A stretch of 64,000 nucleotides of DNA, from assembly GCA_030141605.1 (NCBI GenBank), contig JAQGDQ010000311.1, positions 65,001-129,000 on the forward strand, read 5' to 3'. The notes below the pieces were generated by a model that did not search any database, was not told where the DNA came from, and saw only the letters and a list, made by a program, of their open reading frames with translations. The translations under genes and the position numbers were made by a program. The stretch comes from Tubiluchus corallicola. Lineage: Eukaryota; Priapulida; Priapulimorpha; Priapulimorphida; Tubiluchidae. Positions 1 to 13,700 of the stretch are shown piece after piece; within the stretch, counting starts at the first letter, position 1, and each line of letters starts with the position of its first letter.

Positions 1-136
1 TATTTTCTGCTGTTACAGTATTATAGATTACATTGGATAATGCACAAATGCTGCTTGCTCAAGGAAGAACTGCAGTATTTTAAGCTTTTAATATGATTAT
101 GTTATTGCGATTCTGCTAACACCGTTTATAATTTAG

Positions 137-2521
137 GTTGCATTAAACACATGCTGGTGAACGAGATTGAACAAGATTTTCTGCGAGTGCAAAATCAGCA
201 CCTAATGGCCCCGGGTTGTCCCGTGTACGACAATCCGAATCCGTGCGAGGATCATCTTTGCAAAAACGGTGGAGTCTGCATTGAGACAGAAAACCACAGC
301 TACATGTGCGATTGCAAGGCTGGATATGGCGGACAATTCTGTGAAAAAGGTAATTTGTTGACGTTCTTTCAATTACTTTTCGGCCATACTGACGTAAACA
401 ATTTTTCTACAGATAATTTGATTTTTTTTAAAATGATTTAAGCTGTAATGTAATTGTCATTATAATTTTGCAATAAAATGCAAACATTGCGCTTGACAAA
501 CTTTTAACTAATGTTTTATTATGTTAATGCCGTCTACAGAGAGGGTACGAAAGTCCAAGGCCTCTGTCAGTAGTCGAAGTAAGTACAAAAACTAGTCGTT
601 GTTCTGCAAAGTGTGGTTTCTTTGAAATAGCATGTATAGTATCTAGCGAATTGCAACAACATAAACCTTTGTGGTATAATAAACTTATTATATAAAAGGT
701 TTATGGCTGGTGTGATGCGCAAATGCGCATTACAAAACGTGTTGCCTTTCTCTTCTGTGTCTTTTGTGTGTTTTGGTACGTTACTGTCATCTTGTTTTAT
801 GCATGTTGCTATTCAAGCATGAACATTCATTGCTCTTGTTTTCACCTTAACAAATGGCTGTAGAGAACCAAGTTGCTAACAGTTCTATGAATACGATTAA
901 TTCTAGGTACTTTAGTAAGTGTCAATCCACTTACGGGCTTAGTCAAAACGTTTCACGTTTCTGTTTTTGCAATAAATTTGTATGATACGTATAAAAGAAT
1001 TTGTGTTTGAATTGATACTATTACAATTTAAAGTTGAAATATTCATAGCGTTTGATATTTTTGTGTCAATTTCTGTCCTCATAAACGTACGATATCTGAT
1101 GAACTGCCACAAAATGAAGGTCTCTGTTTTCTGCAACCAGACGTCACTCTGAAAGATGATTCTTGCTCTATGCCTACGGTGACCAAGTGCATTAACAAAT
1201 CTGTGCATATTTGTAATTATTGTTTGATGTTGTTTGTTTATTGGTGTGGATGTACTCACTGCTTTATAGTACACTATGCATTGAAACAAGTTAAGATAAT
1301 CTGAAATGAATCTGCTTCATGTTCTTATATTGTCTTTCAATGTTTATGCATGTAAAGAGTAGAAGTTTGCTAATCACACTTGGCCACGGTGGCCAGAATT
1401 GTAAAATGCTCTTATTTTAGGCAAAGTTATTTATCTGCCCGTAAAAATGGTAAATATGTTTCAACTTGATATTTAAATGTAAACCATCATTGCACAGTTG
1501 AAGAGTGAAATACATAAATAAAGTTACTACTTAAAATGATTATTCTGTTTCTACCAGAAGTGCAAATCAATGCAAACCAAGCGCGAAAACGTGTATAAGA
1601 TTAATTGTGCCATGAGTGCAGTTAGTATGCATTTTATATGTACTGATGATGGAATGATTGGAATTGGTAACTTTGATGATACAGCAAGGTATTGCATGTG
1701 GATTGCTATTGTGTAACAAAAAAGTTATTGTTTCCAAGCCATTACCAGAAATATCCTCCAAAAATCAAACGCGCATACTTAAAATGTCTAGTAATATCAA
1801 TGCGTCCAAATTTTTGTGCAACTGTTTTGTTTAAATGTGTGAATAATTTAAGACTTAATTTGTTGCTTCCCAAAGACATGCTGCTTGAAAGTATAAAGAT
1901 TAAAAAATGTAGGTTATTAGCAGAAGCGGTGCATTTGTTACTGGACCAGCTGCCTAGTTTCCATGTCCTGAGGCAGTTTTCTTTCATATTAGAATTCTAC
2001 CTTGTTGCCTGTGTTTACAGTTGACATAACATTTATGTGATTGTAGAAAATGAAACATAGAAAGGTCATTAGATAGGAGGTGGTGAAACAGACAGTAAAA
2101 CAATGAAATTCAAATGGAAGCAAATGTAATACTGCAATACTAACCGTAAAAAGACTACAATACAAAATAGTCTTAAAAAGGGTTGTATAAATTACAAAAA
2201 TGGTACAAATCAACTGCGTACCAAAAATAGTGTTAATTTTTAGTTCACGTACATGTAAAGTTTGCACGGCCGTAAGAGAATCATATTCTTATTGCAGAAC
2301 CATCATGCCACAAAGAATCGACAAAAGACTTCATCATCGAAAATGGCTGCAAGTCAATTAAAACGGTAAAAACGTCAGAGTGCACCGGGTCGTGTGGTGC
2401 AGCAGGATGCTGTCGACCTATAAAAGTGAAAGCAAGAAAGGTGCGGATGATTTGTTCCGATAAACGGCGGTACACAAAACATTTCAAAGTTATACGAAAG
2501 TGCGGATGTCAAAACTGCTAA
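137..2521 (+). CDS. slit: Slit-like secreted guidance protein, 3' end (last three exons, partial)
   Basis: Three exons join in phase: 137-349, 540-578 and 2298-2521 (stop 2519-2521). Exon one encodes the end of a laminin-G domain (QDFLRVQ..APGC, as in Slit) followed by one EGF repeat (CEDHLCKNGGVC...CDCKAGYGGQFC). Exon two is a 39-nt microexon coding a basic, serine-rich linker (RVRKSKASVSSR). Exon three is the C-terminal cystine knot with ECTGSCG, GCCRP and the terminal KCGCQNC. LamG-EGF-CTCK order at the C-terminus is characteristic of Slit, a secreted ligand of Robo receptors. The LRR and earlier EGF parts lie left of the window. Only one EGF sits between LamG and the knot. Another LamG/CTCK secreted protein is the main alternative. 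Confidence 0.75.
540..578 (+). CDS. slit: 39-nt Slit microexon, basic linker
   Basis: The upstream exon ends with one base of a codon (phase 1). This segment lies between CTACAG and GTAAGT, supplies two bases, twelve codons and one leftover base, and the cystine-knot exon at 2298 supplies the remaining two. The frame closes exactly, which supports a real exon. It encodes an arginine/lysine/serine-rich hinge between EGF and cystine knot. Skipping it would keep the frame, so it could be alternatively spliced (inference). Confidence 0.65.
2298..2521 (+). CDS. slit: C-terminal cystine-knot exon of Slit-like gene
   Basis: The exon follows the acceptor TTGCAG. It encodes about 73 residues opening PSCHKES and ending KCGCQNC-stop. 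Cysteine spacing (CxGxC, GCC, CGCxxC) fits the CTCK fold used for dimerisation in Slit, von Willebrand factor and mucins. The stop codon is followed within 90 nt by a poly(A) signal. Confidence 0.75.
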
Positions 2522-2610
2522 TGCACTGCATTTTACGACACAAGCGAGAAATGAAAAAAACCGTGGAAGCCATTCTCTGGAGGCCCTCAGAACAGGACGT
2601 AATTGTTTCA

Positions 2611-2616
2611 AATAAA
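2611..2616 (+). promoter_or_regulatory. Poly(A) signal AATAAA of the Slit-like gene
   Basis: Canonical AATAAA lies 90 nt after the stop codon of the cystine-knot exon, a normal spacing for a short 3' UTR. Confidence 0.55.
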
Positions 2617-2639
2617 ATATCATGTCCCACGACCATACC

Positions 2640-4550
2640 AAGATCTATCATCCTATGAGTTTTCCTTTCTAATGTATGACTGGAAAATCTAACAGTAGAT
2701 GTGTAAAAACTTGTAGATTTGCATCAGCAAGCCTGTATAGTAGTAAAAGTAAAGTTGATTACCACAATTGCAAGCTTCCTCAGAGAGCTGTAAACAGTGG
2801 TGCATAAACGAAGCCATTTTCTAGTCTTGTTAGCCTTCACAGTGTGTAACGACCGTAGCATAATGCCGGTACGAATAGCCAAGAAGTCTGTTTCCCAAGT
2901 AGTATTCGTATGCAGTATCGTGTGATAATTTTTATAATGAAAATTTGAAATATGGCGTGGAGCATTTACTTTGGTACAATAATTATAACTATTACATGAG
3001 CAGGAAAAGTGTGAAAAAGGCTATAGCTTACACTCATAAAAAGGTTATAGTTTGTAGCCATGTGTGTTATGATGGACAGACTGTGTAGCTATTGTATATA
3101 TTGTTTCATTATTTACTCTTTGTTATATTATATACCTTATGTTACATAAAGATATCTGGTTTAGTTAAAACTGCTGTGTGAACATTGATGTCTATTTTAG
3201 TCACGGCGATTAATCAATTAAGCTTAACGAAGTTAGTTATATCTTAAGATTATGACGTCATTATAATTATTATCATTATTATTATTTGTAAAAAACGTGT
3301 TTATGTATAAATTAGCATGGTGACTCGCGTTACGGATGAAATTATTTATTTTATGCATTGCGAGTTTTACACAATGATAATTTTAATGTCTGAACATGTG
3401 ATTATTCAGTAAGAATTACATCATTCTTGTTGAAAGGTGATTTAATTTACTATTTCCTTGCTAAGCAAATGTCCAATGTCAAAAAGAATGTCACAATACG
3501 CTTATATCTCGGTTTGCCAGACCTCGCGTTTACGGATATCGGAACAATCGGACAAAATCTGGAATGTTGAACAGTCCCGCATACTATGGACACAGTCAGT
3601 TGTTTCGCGAGCTGACCGCTAATTACCGGGCCGTCACTTTGTTTACATCATTACATCAGTGTACAGTAGCTAATTACCGGGCCGTCACTTTGTTTACATC
3701 ATTACATCAGTGTACAGTAACTACATCCGTGCCGTAACAGCAACAGTTAACTGACTAAACTTTCTGTGAAAAGTAGCAAGCAGTTTTTATATACTTTTGC
3801 ATAGGAGCGGCCCGTATTAGATGTTTTTGAGACAATTAGGCGATTCCTTCTACATTACCATGAGTCTAATGCACGGCTCCTACTGTATTAGCTTAGTATT
3901 GGTAAATAAAGACAATCGGCAAATTCAGACCAACATCTCTCCGCTTTGTCCGGTAAACCGAGACACGAGTGTACTGATAGCGATTTGCATTGTGTTAATT
4001 GTTTGAATTGCTGTCTATGATGCCAGTATAAATGACGCACTTGTTTTTATCAGTAGTGTTAGTGATTACAGGTAAAGTAATATTAAATAGCGGAGTCTAT
4101 TAATAAGAAATATCGTGTAAACTTTATACAAAGTTGGATTTCATTGGAACAGGAGAATACATGTATTATAAAAATTTTGAGAAACAAACAATTTCTGGTT
4201 TACTTAAAATTATCTTGTTTGTCTTTGTACCAGTATTGTTACATATTCAGTCTGCAATGCGGTGTACCTCTACACAAAAGAGCAAAAGTGGGACAAGTGT
4301 ATTTTCAGACAAGGTAATATGAAGAATTAAACTGTATCTAAAAAATTACAGTTCACATAAATATACATGAGCTGTAGTTCTTAACACTTACACTTTTTTC
4401 ATTTTCTACTAAAAAAATCAAAACGCATAAATTACACGCATAAAATAAGGTAAAAGAGCTTTGCTAAGGCTGAATAACGTATGTAATTATGGCTGACGAC
4501 AATCAGACCCACTTCTTCACATATCTGGATTTAATTTTACCACTGCTAGA
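2640..4550. other. Intergenic region between slit and ZCCHC4 3' ends
   Basis: No exon could be supported here. It is AT-rich and holds a 51-bp tandem duplication and one copy of a dispersed repeat (3611-3840). The two flanking genes converge on it. Confidence 0.5.
3611..3840 (+). repeat. Dispersed repeat X, copy 1, with an internal 51-bp tandem duplication
   Basis: The stretch runs from CTGACCGCTA to GAGACAATTAGG. It shares long blocks with 26638-26820, including GCCGTCACTTTGTTTACATC and TATACTTTTGCATAGGAGCG. Inside it, a 51-bp unit is repeated exactly twice (3618-3668 and 3669-3719). Class unknown; probably a transposon fragment. Confidence 0.65.
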
Positions 4551-4552
4551 AT

Positions 4553-4558
4553 TTTATT
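4553..4558 (-). promoter_or_regulatory. Poly(A) signal of ZCCHC4
   Basis: AATAAA on the minus strand, 18 nt downstream of the ZCCHC4 stop codon, implying a very short 3' UTR. Confidence 0.5.
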
Positions 4559-4576
4559 TACCTGATAACAAAGTAA

Positions 4577-4772
4577 TTAAACTGCTGATATCTTTAATTT
4601 CATCTTTTTCAATTTCTTGTTTTTGACCCTATTTAGCTTTTTCTTATTTCTCTTGTTACTCTGGCTGGTTTCTTCAACTTCATCACTTTTGATTTCAGCA
4701 GACTTCTTTGACTTTGCGATTTTCAACTTCTTGTTTTTTGGCCTCTTTGCTTTTCCCAGTTTTCTCTTCTTA
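4577..4772 (-). CDS. ZCCHC4: ZCCHC4 last exon, lysine-rich tail
   Basis: After TTTGCAG it encodes a tail dominated by Lys/Arg ([17 protein letters not shown]...) and ends ISAV-stop. The composition fits a nucleolar localisation and RNA-binding tail (inference). Phase with exon 9 (GA plus T, Asp) is exact. Confidence 0.85.
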
Positions 4773-7700
4773 CTGCAAAGGACGAAAGAGTCGTTAGTAA
4801 TCAGATGTTTGAGGAAAGCGAATTAACTCACCGTCTTATTCATAGACATCAAAATTTGATTAGAATGCAAGTCAACCTGTTTTCCAAAGGTTCACGGTTT
4901 GTATTTAGTTTAAAAAGTAAAACCGGACCCAATCTTAGACTGCAGGTCAAAACAATCAACTCTTTAAAATATTGAAAGGAAACATACGTTTTTTAAAAAA
5001 TGACTTGCGCGAAAGAATTATTACAACACAAACACAATTTCGCGTTCGCACAACTAGTTCTTACATGCATTTCGCCGTTTGCTAGTTAGACGGGCACTAG
5101 CACCCCCATTTTGGAAATGCACTGCACAAAAACACGTGTTGTACCTCTCAGTTCAGATGTGTTAGTTTGTGACAAATTACGCACGTTTGACAGATCATGC
5201 GTGGTAAATTTGAAATTTTATCTTAGAGCTCGCCTAGTCTTAGTACAACACACTGAATATCTTACAGTAGCCTGTACTTCAATTTTCTCTTTCACAACAA
5301 GTGCAACATGCTCGTGGAATATTTTTGCTGTTGAAAATTATATTAATTTGTGATGTCATCAATACTTGGGCTCGTCCGCAGTTAATTAAGTTTTTAATCT
5401 ATTATTTAATTATCAGAAACACTTTTACACTATTAATTGTGTTAAAAACGTATACTTTTTACATGACCTGAAAATGGGGTACTATATGAAAAATCATCCT
5501 GTCTTCCTTTAAATTAATAATTTTAGTTTAACAACTCACTCATTCCCAATCATAGGACACTCTCGTTTTTTGTGATTTAAACTTCCACACACATGACAAT
5601 TTGTGGACGTCACAGTCGCACAATCGTGTGCTGGTTGTGCACAATGGTTGCAAAAATCACAGTGGCTGTAAGAACCTTTGACACAAATGCCACATTCACT
5701 ACAATGTTTCCACTGCCTCCCATCCTAAAAGAGAAAGTCTAACTGAATCCTTTGTTAGAAGACAACAAAACAGTTTTAATGAAGGCACACATCTGTGTAT
5801 TATACATGTGTGGTTAGTCAGTTAATTTATGTCACACAAAGGTAGTTATTCACAATTGCACACAGATTGTAACTGGTTTACCTTAGATGGGCACGTTCTG
5901 CATACGTCACAGTGTTTATTATTCAATGAGGTCCATCGCTCACATTTACTACAATACCTAAAAGAAAGACAGAAGCTTGGTACAGTCGACTTCGGGTATA
6001 AGGTACTCACTTACAAGGGACACTGATTTATTGATTGCCAGCTTGCTACATCCCAAACTAAGCAGTGTTCTGCTGCTATTCCAGGAAAAACCAACCAATC
6101 AGCCAGAGAGAAATTAAGGTCGTTTTATCTTTTAACAGGAATGTCTCCTTAAAAATAGAGTAGACTTGAGGCCGAAGCGCATCAGAGTGTTGTGTCTGGA
6201 TAGTTGAAATTTTCTACATTATCTGATTTCACACAAGTGATACTGTACATTGTTACGGTGCAAACACTGCAGTTACTGAAAGCTTTTTTTGCAATTCTTT
6301 CATTAAAAAACAATTTTTAATTTTTGTCTAAGGTAAGCAAATGCATTTCATATATAATTTTGCAAGAAAATCCATTGTGCAATGAATAGAAACCTACAAA
6401 AATTACTAAATATGACATAATCGCTGCTTAGTGAGTGCAGTTTTTCATGAACCCATACAAAATGCAGCAAATGCTTACAGTCCTGAAGGAGTTAATGAAA
6501 GTAATTAGAAAATGAGATTATGATGCACCATTGATCACAAGAGGCTGACGCCGATGGCTGTGGTAGAAATGATGACAACGACAGCAATAATAACCATACC
6601 TATATCCCTCTTCTGCTGGCAAAACAAAGCTACTGGCCTCCAAGTTCGTGAAGATTCTTACGAAAGAGAACGGCCCCTTGTAATTCCCTGCCCTCCTTTT
6701 GAGTTTCTTTCCAGAATGGTTATCATACTCAACCTAAAAGTAAAACAGACACGACAAATTTATTCTATGATTAGGTTATAAAACAGGATAGGTTATGGAC
6801 AGTATGCAATTTACATTAAAATAACATCGTCCTACAATTTTCCTCCATTTTGTCCAAAGATCACAGTAAAGTCACGTTCAACAAGTTGTTATAACGGAGT
6901 TCTTGCACTATACTTACCACTTGACTGATACTTGATTAATAGCATTATTAATCCAAAGTGTTTTTATCATTTCATAACAATTTTGACCTGTATTTCACAT
7001 AAAATCTAAATGCAATTTTTAGTTTAATCAAGATTGACCTTATTTTGTTGCCCTCTAATTAAACTGCATGTATATTCTTTTCTCTGGATTATATAGAAAA
7101 TGTCATAATTTTAAAAATCACTAATGTTTCCTAATTTAAACTGACAACATTAATGCCCACTAGCGTCTAAGAATCATTTTATCTATATTCGGTAAAGGAT
7201 AGCAAACTAGGTGACTTTATAGTCTTTTCGCTATCCTTTCTCTAGTTCTAGATCTATCTATACATTTTAACCATTTTTCAAAACTTATTAGAGATTCTTT
7301 TCTTAATCATGTTTTATTGTAACACTATACAGAGATAAATTGAAATTGGATTGAATTGAAATTGAATTGACTAACCACTGTTTGTCAGTCATTTAGCTTC
7401 TACATTAATCAGGAGTGGGTACCGAAGGTACTCACTAGTGAAAATTTGATTTCCCCGACAGAAGACCAGGAAGAAATGTTGGAAACACAGTTGAATGAAC
7501 GTTATTGACCCTGCCAGAGGCCCGTCTGTCCCCTTGCATGTTCCTGACACCAGAGACGATGTAAATATTAATATAAGATTAAGTGCAAAATAAATTGAAT
7601 TACTGAGCACTGTAATGTCAAACTTTTAGTTTAGGTTGTGACACTTTCATTAAAGGAAGACTGGACAATTGTTTAGACTCAATCTCATTTTAATTTACTG

Positions 7701-10700
7701 TCCAAAATATACATTTTCTTGCCTATAAAAGTTAACTATTGTTCCTTATATTTGAATAATTAGCTTAGAAAGTTAATTAACGGCAACCAAACACAGCTAT
7801 TGCTTACGTCAGAAACTAACCGCAGTTTGTGCAATGGCAGGCGTCTTCCCTTGCGCGTCAAGCACGTTTGCATAAGTGTTACAATACTGTTTAAATGTGT
7901 GATGTCACGAAAAATGGGCTCTACATCATATGACGTCAGAAACCAACACAGCAGTTCATGATCATGGTTATCACGGTAACGCCTTCTATTTGTCGGCCAC
8001 GCGAAAGTGAGAGAAAGGCGCCTCTGCCAGTCTTAGTAGATTCAGTGAGCCGCAAGTAGCTTTGAAAGTTTAACGAAAGTCGAGTATCCAAGGTAATTAT
8101 TATTTAATCTAAGCTTTGATCAAAAAAAAGCCATTGTAGTTTTCAATTTTTAGAGCATTCTTTATTCCGAACTCGTGTTTACACAATCATCCGGTTTTCC
8201 TTTAACAGACATGCATTTATTTGTAGAAATTTAGTGCAGATTGTTTGCGTCACAATGAGTGAACAGCAAAATTTCGTATTTCATGAAACAAAACCAGGCC
8301 GACATCACAGCAAAAGGAATGACTTCACAGTAACAACAAGTAAATAAACGTTTCTACAGATAAAATACTATATGTCCAACTTTTCACAGTTCGTAGCGGA
8401 GGGGAAAATGGGAGGGAGCGGTCAAGGTATTGTGTAAGGAGGAGCAGGCATTTGCTAATACCATAATTACCTATATATATACCACGAGTATGAATAATAA
8501 TAATACATACAATGAAAAATAATACATATATATATAAATTTTATTCGTACTCGTGGTACAATCACATTAAATAAACTAACAGATCAACAAACAAAATAAC
8601 ATTATTTAACAAGATTAGCAAGCAGTGTGAAAATATACAATTAAGTGAGAGTAAGATACGTTAGTATGCCAAACTATGCGTGTCATCGGCAAAGTTATTA
8701 CATACCTGGTAGTCAAGCATGTTGCAATTTGGCAAATGTTGCACAACTTTTTCCTCCATAAAATAAGGAAAGCACCACATTACAGGAACAAACATTTTCT
8801 TGCGACCTAAAAGTTTTAGATAATTTCATAATGCAACAGTTATAAATGTTGTTGTAAATAGCACTGTCATAAAAAAAATTTACGCTTATTAGAATGATCA
8901 AAAATATTACAAGTTGAAACTTTAAAAGAAAACTGGATGATTGTGTAAACATTAGTTCAGAATAAAGAATGCTCTAAAATATTGAAAACTACAATTAGCT
9001 TATTTTAAATCAAAGCTTAGATTAAATAATAATTACCGCGGATACTCAAATTTCGCTAAACTTTCAAAGCTACGCGAGGCTCAGTGAATCTACTAAGATT
9101 GGCAGCAGCGCTTTTTTGTCACGTTCGCGTGGCTGACAAATAGAAGGCAGTACCGTGATAACCATTATCATGAACTGCAGTGTTAGATTCTGACGTCATA
9201 TGATGTAGAGCCCATTTTTCTTGACATCATGCGTTTAAGTAGTAACATCTATGCAAATGTGCTCGACGCACAAGGAAGATGCCTGCCATTGCACAAACTG
9301 TGTTTAGTTTCTGACGTAAGCAATAGCTGTGTTTGGTTACCGTTAATTAACTTTCTAAGCTAATTACTCAGATACAAGAACAATTGTTAAGTTTTATAGG
9401 CAAGAAAATGTATATTTTGGACAGTAAGTTACAATGAGATTGAGTCTAAACAATCATCCGGTTTTCCTTTAAACATCATGAAGCACTTACTAGGGTGTAC
9501 AGAGTTCCACATGTTTGTCAACTTCTCTAGAGTCAGACATAACAACTCGGCTCTGGCTCCAAATGGCGGATCAACTACGACTAATACGTCAGTTTGCAAA
9601 GACATGCGGTCTTTTAGTAATTGTTCACTAACATCTCCACAGAAGAAGTATCCATTGAACATGTTGAAGTGAAAAAATTCAGATGGCGAATAAAATTGTG
9701 TCTGAAATTAGCACATGTGGTTAGGAAAGAGTTTTAAACTTTGATGACAAACTTTGATTCTTGCGAGCTTTTCTTGGTATTTGCACTTACAAAAAAAATT
9801 AAGGCTAGCACAAATGTGTGGGTTCAGTATCTCAACAAACAAGAAATATTACTTTGGTAGCTGCTGATAATCGAAAAAGTCCATGTTAAAGGCCAGAGAA
9901 TATCAACTACTTTTTTCAGAAGATATAAAATAACTGGTCTACAATATCCTGCTTTCGACCTGTTCTAATGTCTGCCAGATGAGAATGACATGAAATGTAA
10001 TAATTACAAAGAAATCAGCAAGGCAAACACAATTGTAAATGGTGGGAGGAATCAGATCATGTCCACCCGCCTGCAAGGTGTCTTTTACTTCTTCTTGTTA
10101 TGGAGTATACTCAATTCTTGTTCTTTGAGTGCGATATGAAACATTACAGATTATAAATGTCTGGATTATGGTCCATAATAAAGATCTCATGATCACATTT
10201 ATTGACCAAAAATCTCATGGTCACACAAGAATTCCATTACTAAACAAGCTATACAACTTTGGAATTCATTACTGACATCACTAAAACACAGCAGCTCTTT
10301 ATCAATGTTCAAGTCTAAATTAAAAAAACACTTAATGACACGTTTTGAATATCCGACATACGAACACGATGACAATTACTCAAATCATAATTTCATTTTT
10401 CCTAGACCGTACTAAACTAGTTTATATTTTATTTTTTGAATGTCTAGTTGCACTTATAGTTTAGCTTGCACCAGACGCATTTGCCCAGAACAGTGTATGT
10501 TTTTTATATGAACTAACACTGATTGCCTGTCTTTCATTATGATGGTCAATGTTTTTAAAATGGCAAATAAAGATTTTATTACTACTACTACTACATGACT
10601 CATTAACCATATCCTATACAGATCACTCTTCAAATTACTGTGCTTAGGAGGTGAAATTATTGAAAACTTAGGAGAACACACTCCAAAGCTCTAAACATCA

Positions 10701-13700
10701 TCACTCAGCCAGATGTGTATTGGCTTCAACTTGCTGGCAGCATATCTTAACTGAAATCTGCATAGTTATTTTGGGCATATAGTTGCTAACCAGAAGTGAA
10801 TATAGTTTAGGTAAGAATACAGAAATTGCCAAATGCAGGTGGTGCAGACATTCCCCTCCACTCTTAATACATCTCATCAATGTTTGAAGACAATTTGAAT
10901 ATCACAAAACTTTTACAGTAAGCAGAAAACACATAAACGATAAAGAACAATTTTTTAAGGATTTCTAATTTATATCATCTACATGCAGTCGTTGATTCAA
11001 CATAAGACATTGATTAAAAAGTCTAGCAAAATTACTTAGTAAGCTACTACTAAACAAACACTTACATATCTACAATCTATGTCAAGTAATACTGACGTGA
11101 TGCCGCCATACTTCTCAGGAATGGACTTGACTTGCTCGTGTACTGAAGGAGCGCCCACGCACAGCAAAAACTTGAAGCCAAGCTTTACGATTGCACCCAT
11201 AAGAAACTCCAAAGTGTTAGCGGCAAAATGATATTGCTAAATTGATGAGAGAATTAGAAACTTAAGCAATGTTGGCTTAGCTGAACAAATGGAGGTGTGA
11301 CTGCTAAGAAAACTGAGAGGTTTTGTCAGTCGTAATTTTTGTGTTTTAGTGTCAAATTTTGGTACTAGACTTAGAGTATGTAACCTGGAACAAACAGTGC
11401 TGGTTGCTTCATAACATGCTACATTCAATATTGAGACATTCATTAAAAGCACTTGTACTAAATTAAATAACAAACAGAATCAAATAGCATTAAATACAAA
11501 CCACAGTAATGTAAGAAAAGTGAAAATTTATGAAAAACTATTTCTAGCAGCATTTTTACATTTTACATGGATGCTTACAGCTTTTTGCTTGTTGTTTGTC
11601 TGAGCTGGTAGAATCTTTGATGGTTTGTCCAGCATAGAGTTGTTCAAGTGTTGCAATGTATGAGAAACATGCTGTTCAGTCTCTCCTGGCAGTAGCAGCT
11701 GACTGCAAGTTTTACAAAAAATCTGCTGGTCCGTCTTTAATTGAACAAATTGTTTATACCTAAAACAGTTAATGAACATCCGTCTATGTAGTACTGTAAA
11801 CATACTTTAAACGATGTAGTTTTTTAGTAATTTCTCATGCTACGTGTACATCGATCTGTGACTCTGTTGTATCACGAGTTTGCAAATCTAAACAATTTTT
11901 ACACATGCTGACAGTAGTTAGTGCTCAAGTAAGGCATCGTATCCAGCCGCCTGCTCTACCACACAATAAAATGCATCTGAATAAAACTATAATCATGAAA
12001 CTTGACAAAGCGATAAGCCCGGGCAAAACTGGCAACTCTCTTGGCACAAAAACTTCAAAGATAAGGTCATAATGCCAATGAATTTTTTGACCATAGTCAC
12101 TTTAAGTCAGAGCCTCAGTCTGTACCTCTATTTTTGTTTTTATTGTGAAGCGCCCTCTAGTTGCACTTAATCTGATTAGTCAAAATACAAACAATACTGA
12201 ATACTAGAGGCGTTGGGGCTTGAGATGAGATTGGGGCTCAAGACGGGATCAACAGTTCGGGATGCTAATTGAGTTCAAGGTCGCGATTTTTTTATTTGGG
12301 ATCAAATGGTTCGGATTGGGGCCTAAGACATGATCAGAGGTTCGGGATCGGTATTTTTGATCATGAGTCATACATATGGAAATGAGAAAATTACAATAAA
12401 ATTATAGGTGCCCGGAATCCCAGGCAAAAAATGCTGCTCGTCATTTAAACAAGGAGCAAGTTCCACCTGCACTCATTGCCTGGCAGCACCAGCTACGCAT
12501 TAATTACATTGTCCATTGAGTAACAGCAATAAAAGCTGTTTCCTCATTTCCTAGTGATACCTGCCCAATCAGTACTTACACTAAGCCTGCATACTTGACT
12601 TTACTAATCACTATGCTAGGTAAATGTACAGTAAACTGTATGGAGATCTATTTGCTATGAAGTTAAGTTCGCTTGGACGAATTTTAGATAGAAAAGATAC
12701 TAGGATAGTACTGTAGTAGCATTGACCCAGTAAAACAAGACTAACACAAAAATATTTTTCAGAAGAAGTTGTCATTCTCATTATGTTTTTTGTGAGTTGA
12801 CATTCTTGACAAATCATACATCAACAGAATAATTAGTCACAAACACAGGTGACTGAATTCACTCACTCAATGCACTTATCTAAAGCTGCTTATGTTTTAA
12901 AAATAGCAGTTGACAATCACACCATCAGGTATAATTGATAAAATCTCATTAAAAATACAATATCACAAAGTTTAAAGGAAAACCGGACGATTGTGTAAAC
13001 ATTAGTTCAGAATAAAGAATGCTCTAAAATATTGAAAACTACAATAGCTTTTTTTAAATCAAAGTTTAAATTAAGTAATAATTACCTCAGATACTCAAAT
13101 TTTGTTAAACTTTCAAAACTACACACGGCTCAGTGAATCTACTAAGATTGGCAGCGGCGCCTTTTTGTCACATTTGCGTGGCCGACAAACAGAAGGCGGT
13201 ACCGTGAAAAGCTTGATCATGAACTGCAGTATTAGTTTCTGACGTCATATGATGTAGAGTCCATTTTCGTGACATTATGCGTTTAAACAGTAATGTAAAA
13301 CTTACGCAAACATGCTTGACACATAAGGGAACATGCCTACCATGGCACAAACTGTGGTTAGTTTCTGACGTAAGCAATGCTGTGTTCGGTTGCTGTTAAT
13401 TAACTTTCTAAGCTAATTATTCAAATATAAGAGCAATTGATAACTTTTACAGGTAAGAAAATGTCTATTTTATACAGTAAATTAAAATGAGATTGAGTCT
13501 AAACAATCATCCCGTTTTCCTTTAAGTGATGTACAATTTATGTAAAGCACTCATTTTTCTTGATATGCCCCAGAAACTTGAGGCATTGTTTTTCAAATGT
13601 TGTAGACTTTTAAAGTTCTGGGTGGAGACCGAGGTTGGGATAGAACGAAAGGTGTGGCAGGGGGGTTCAAGATCGTTGTTTCGGAGTCAGAAACATTAAT

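Noticed and set aside
6901-6960. Exon ending before GTAAGT in ZCCHC4 intron 6
   Set aside because: The phase needed to join exon 7 contains stops; exon 6 at 8706-8806 joins exon 7 directly and covers the conserved segment.
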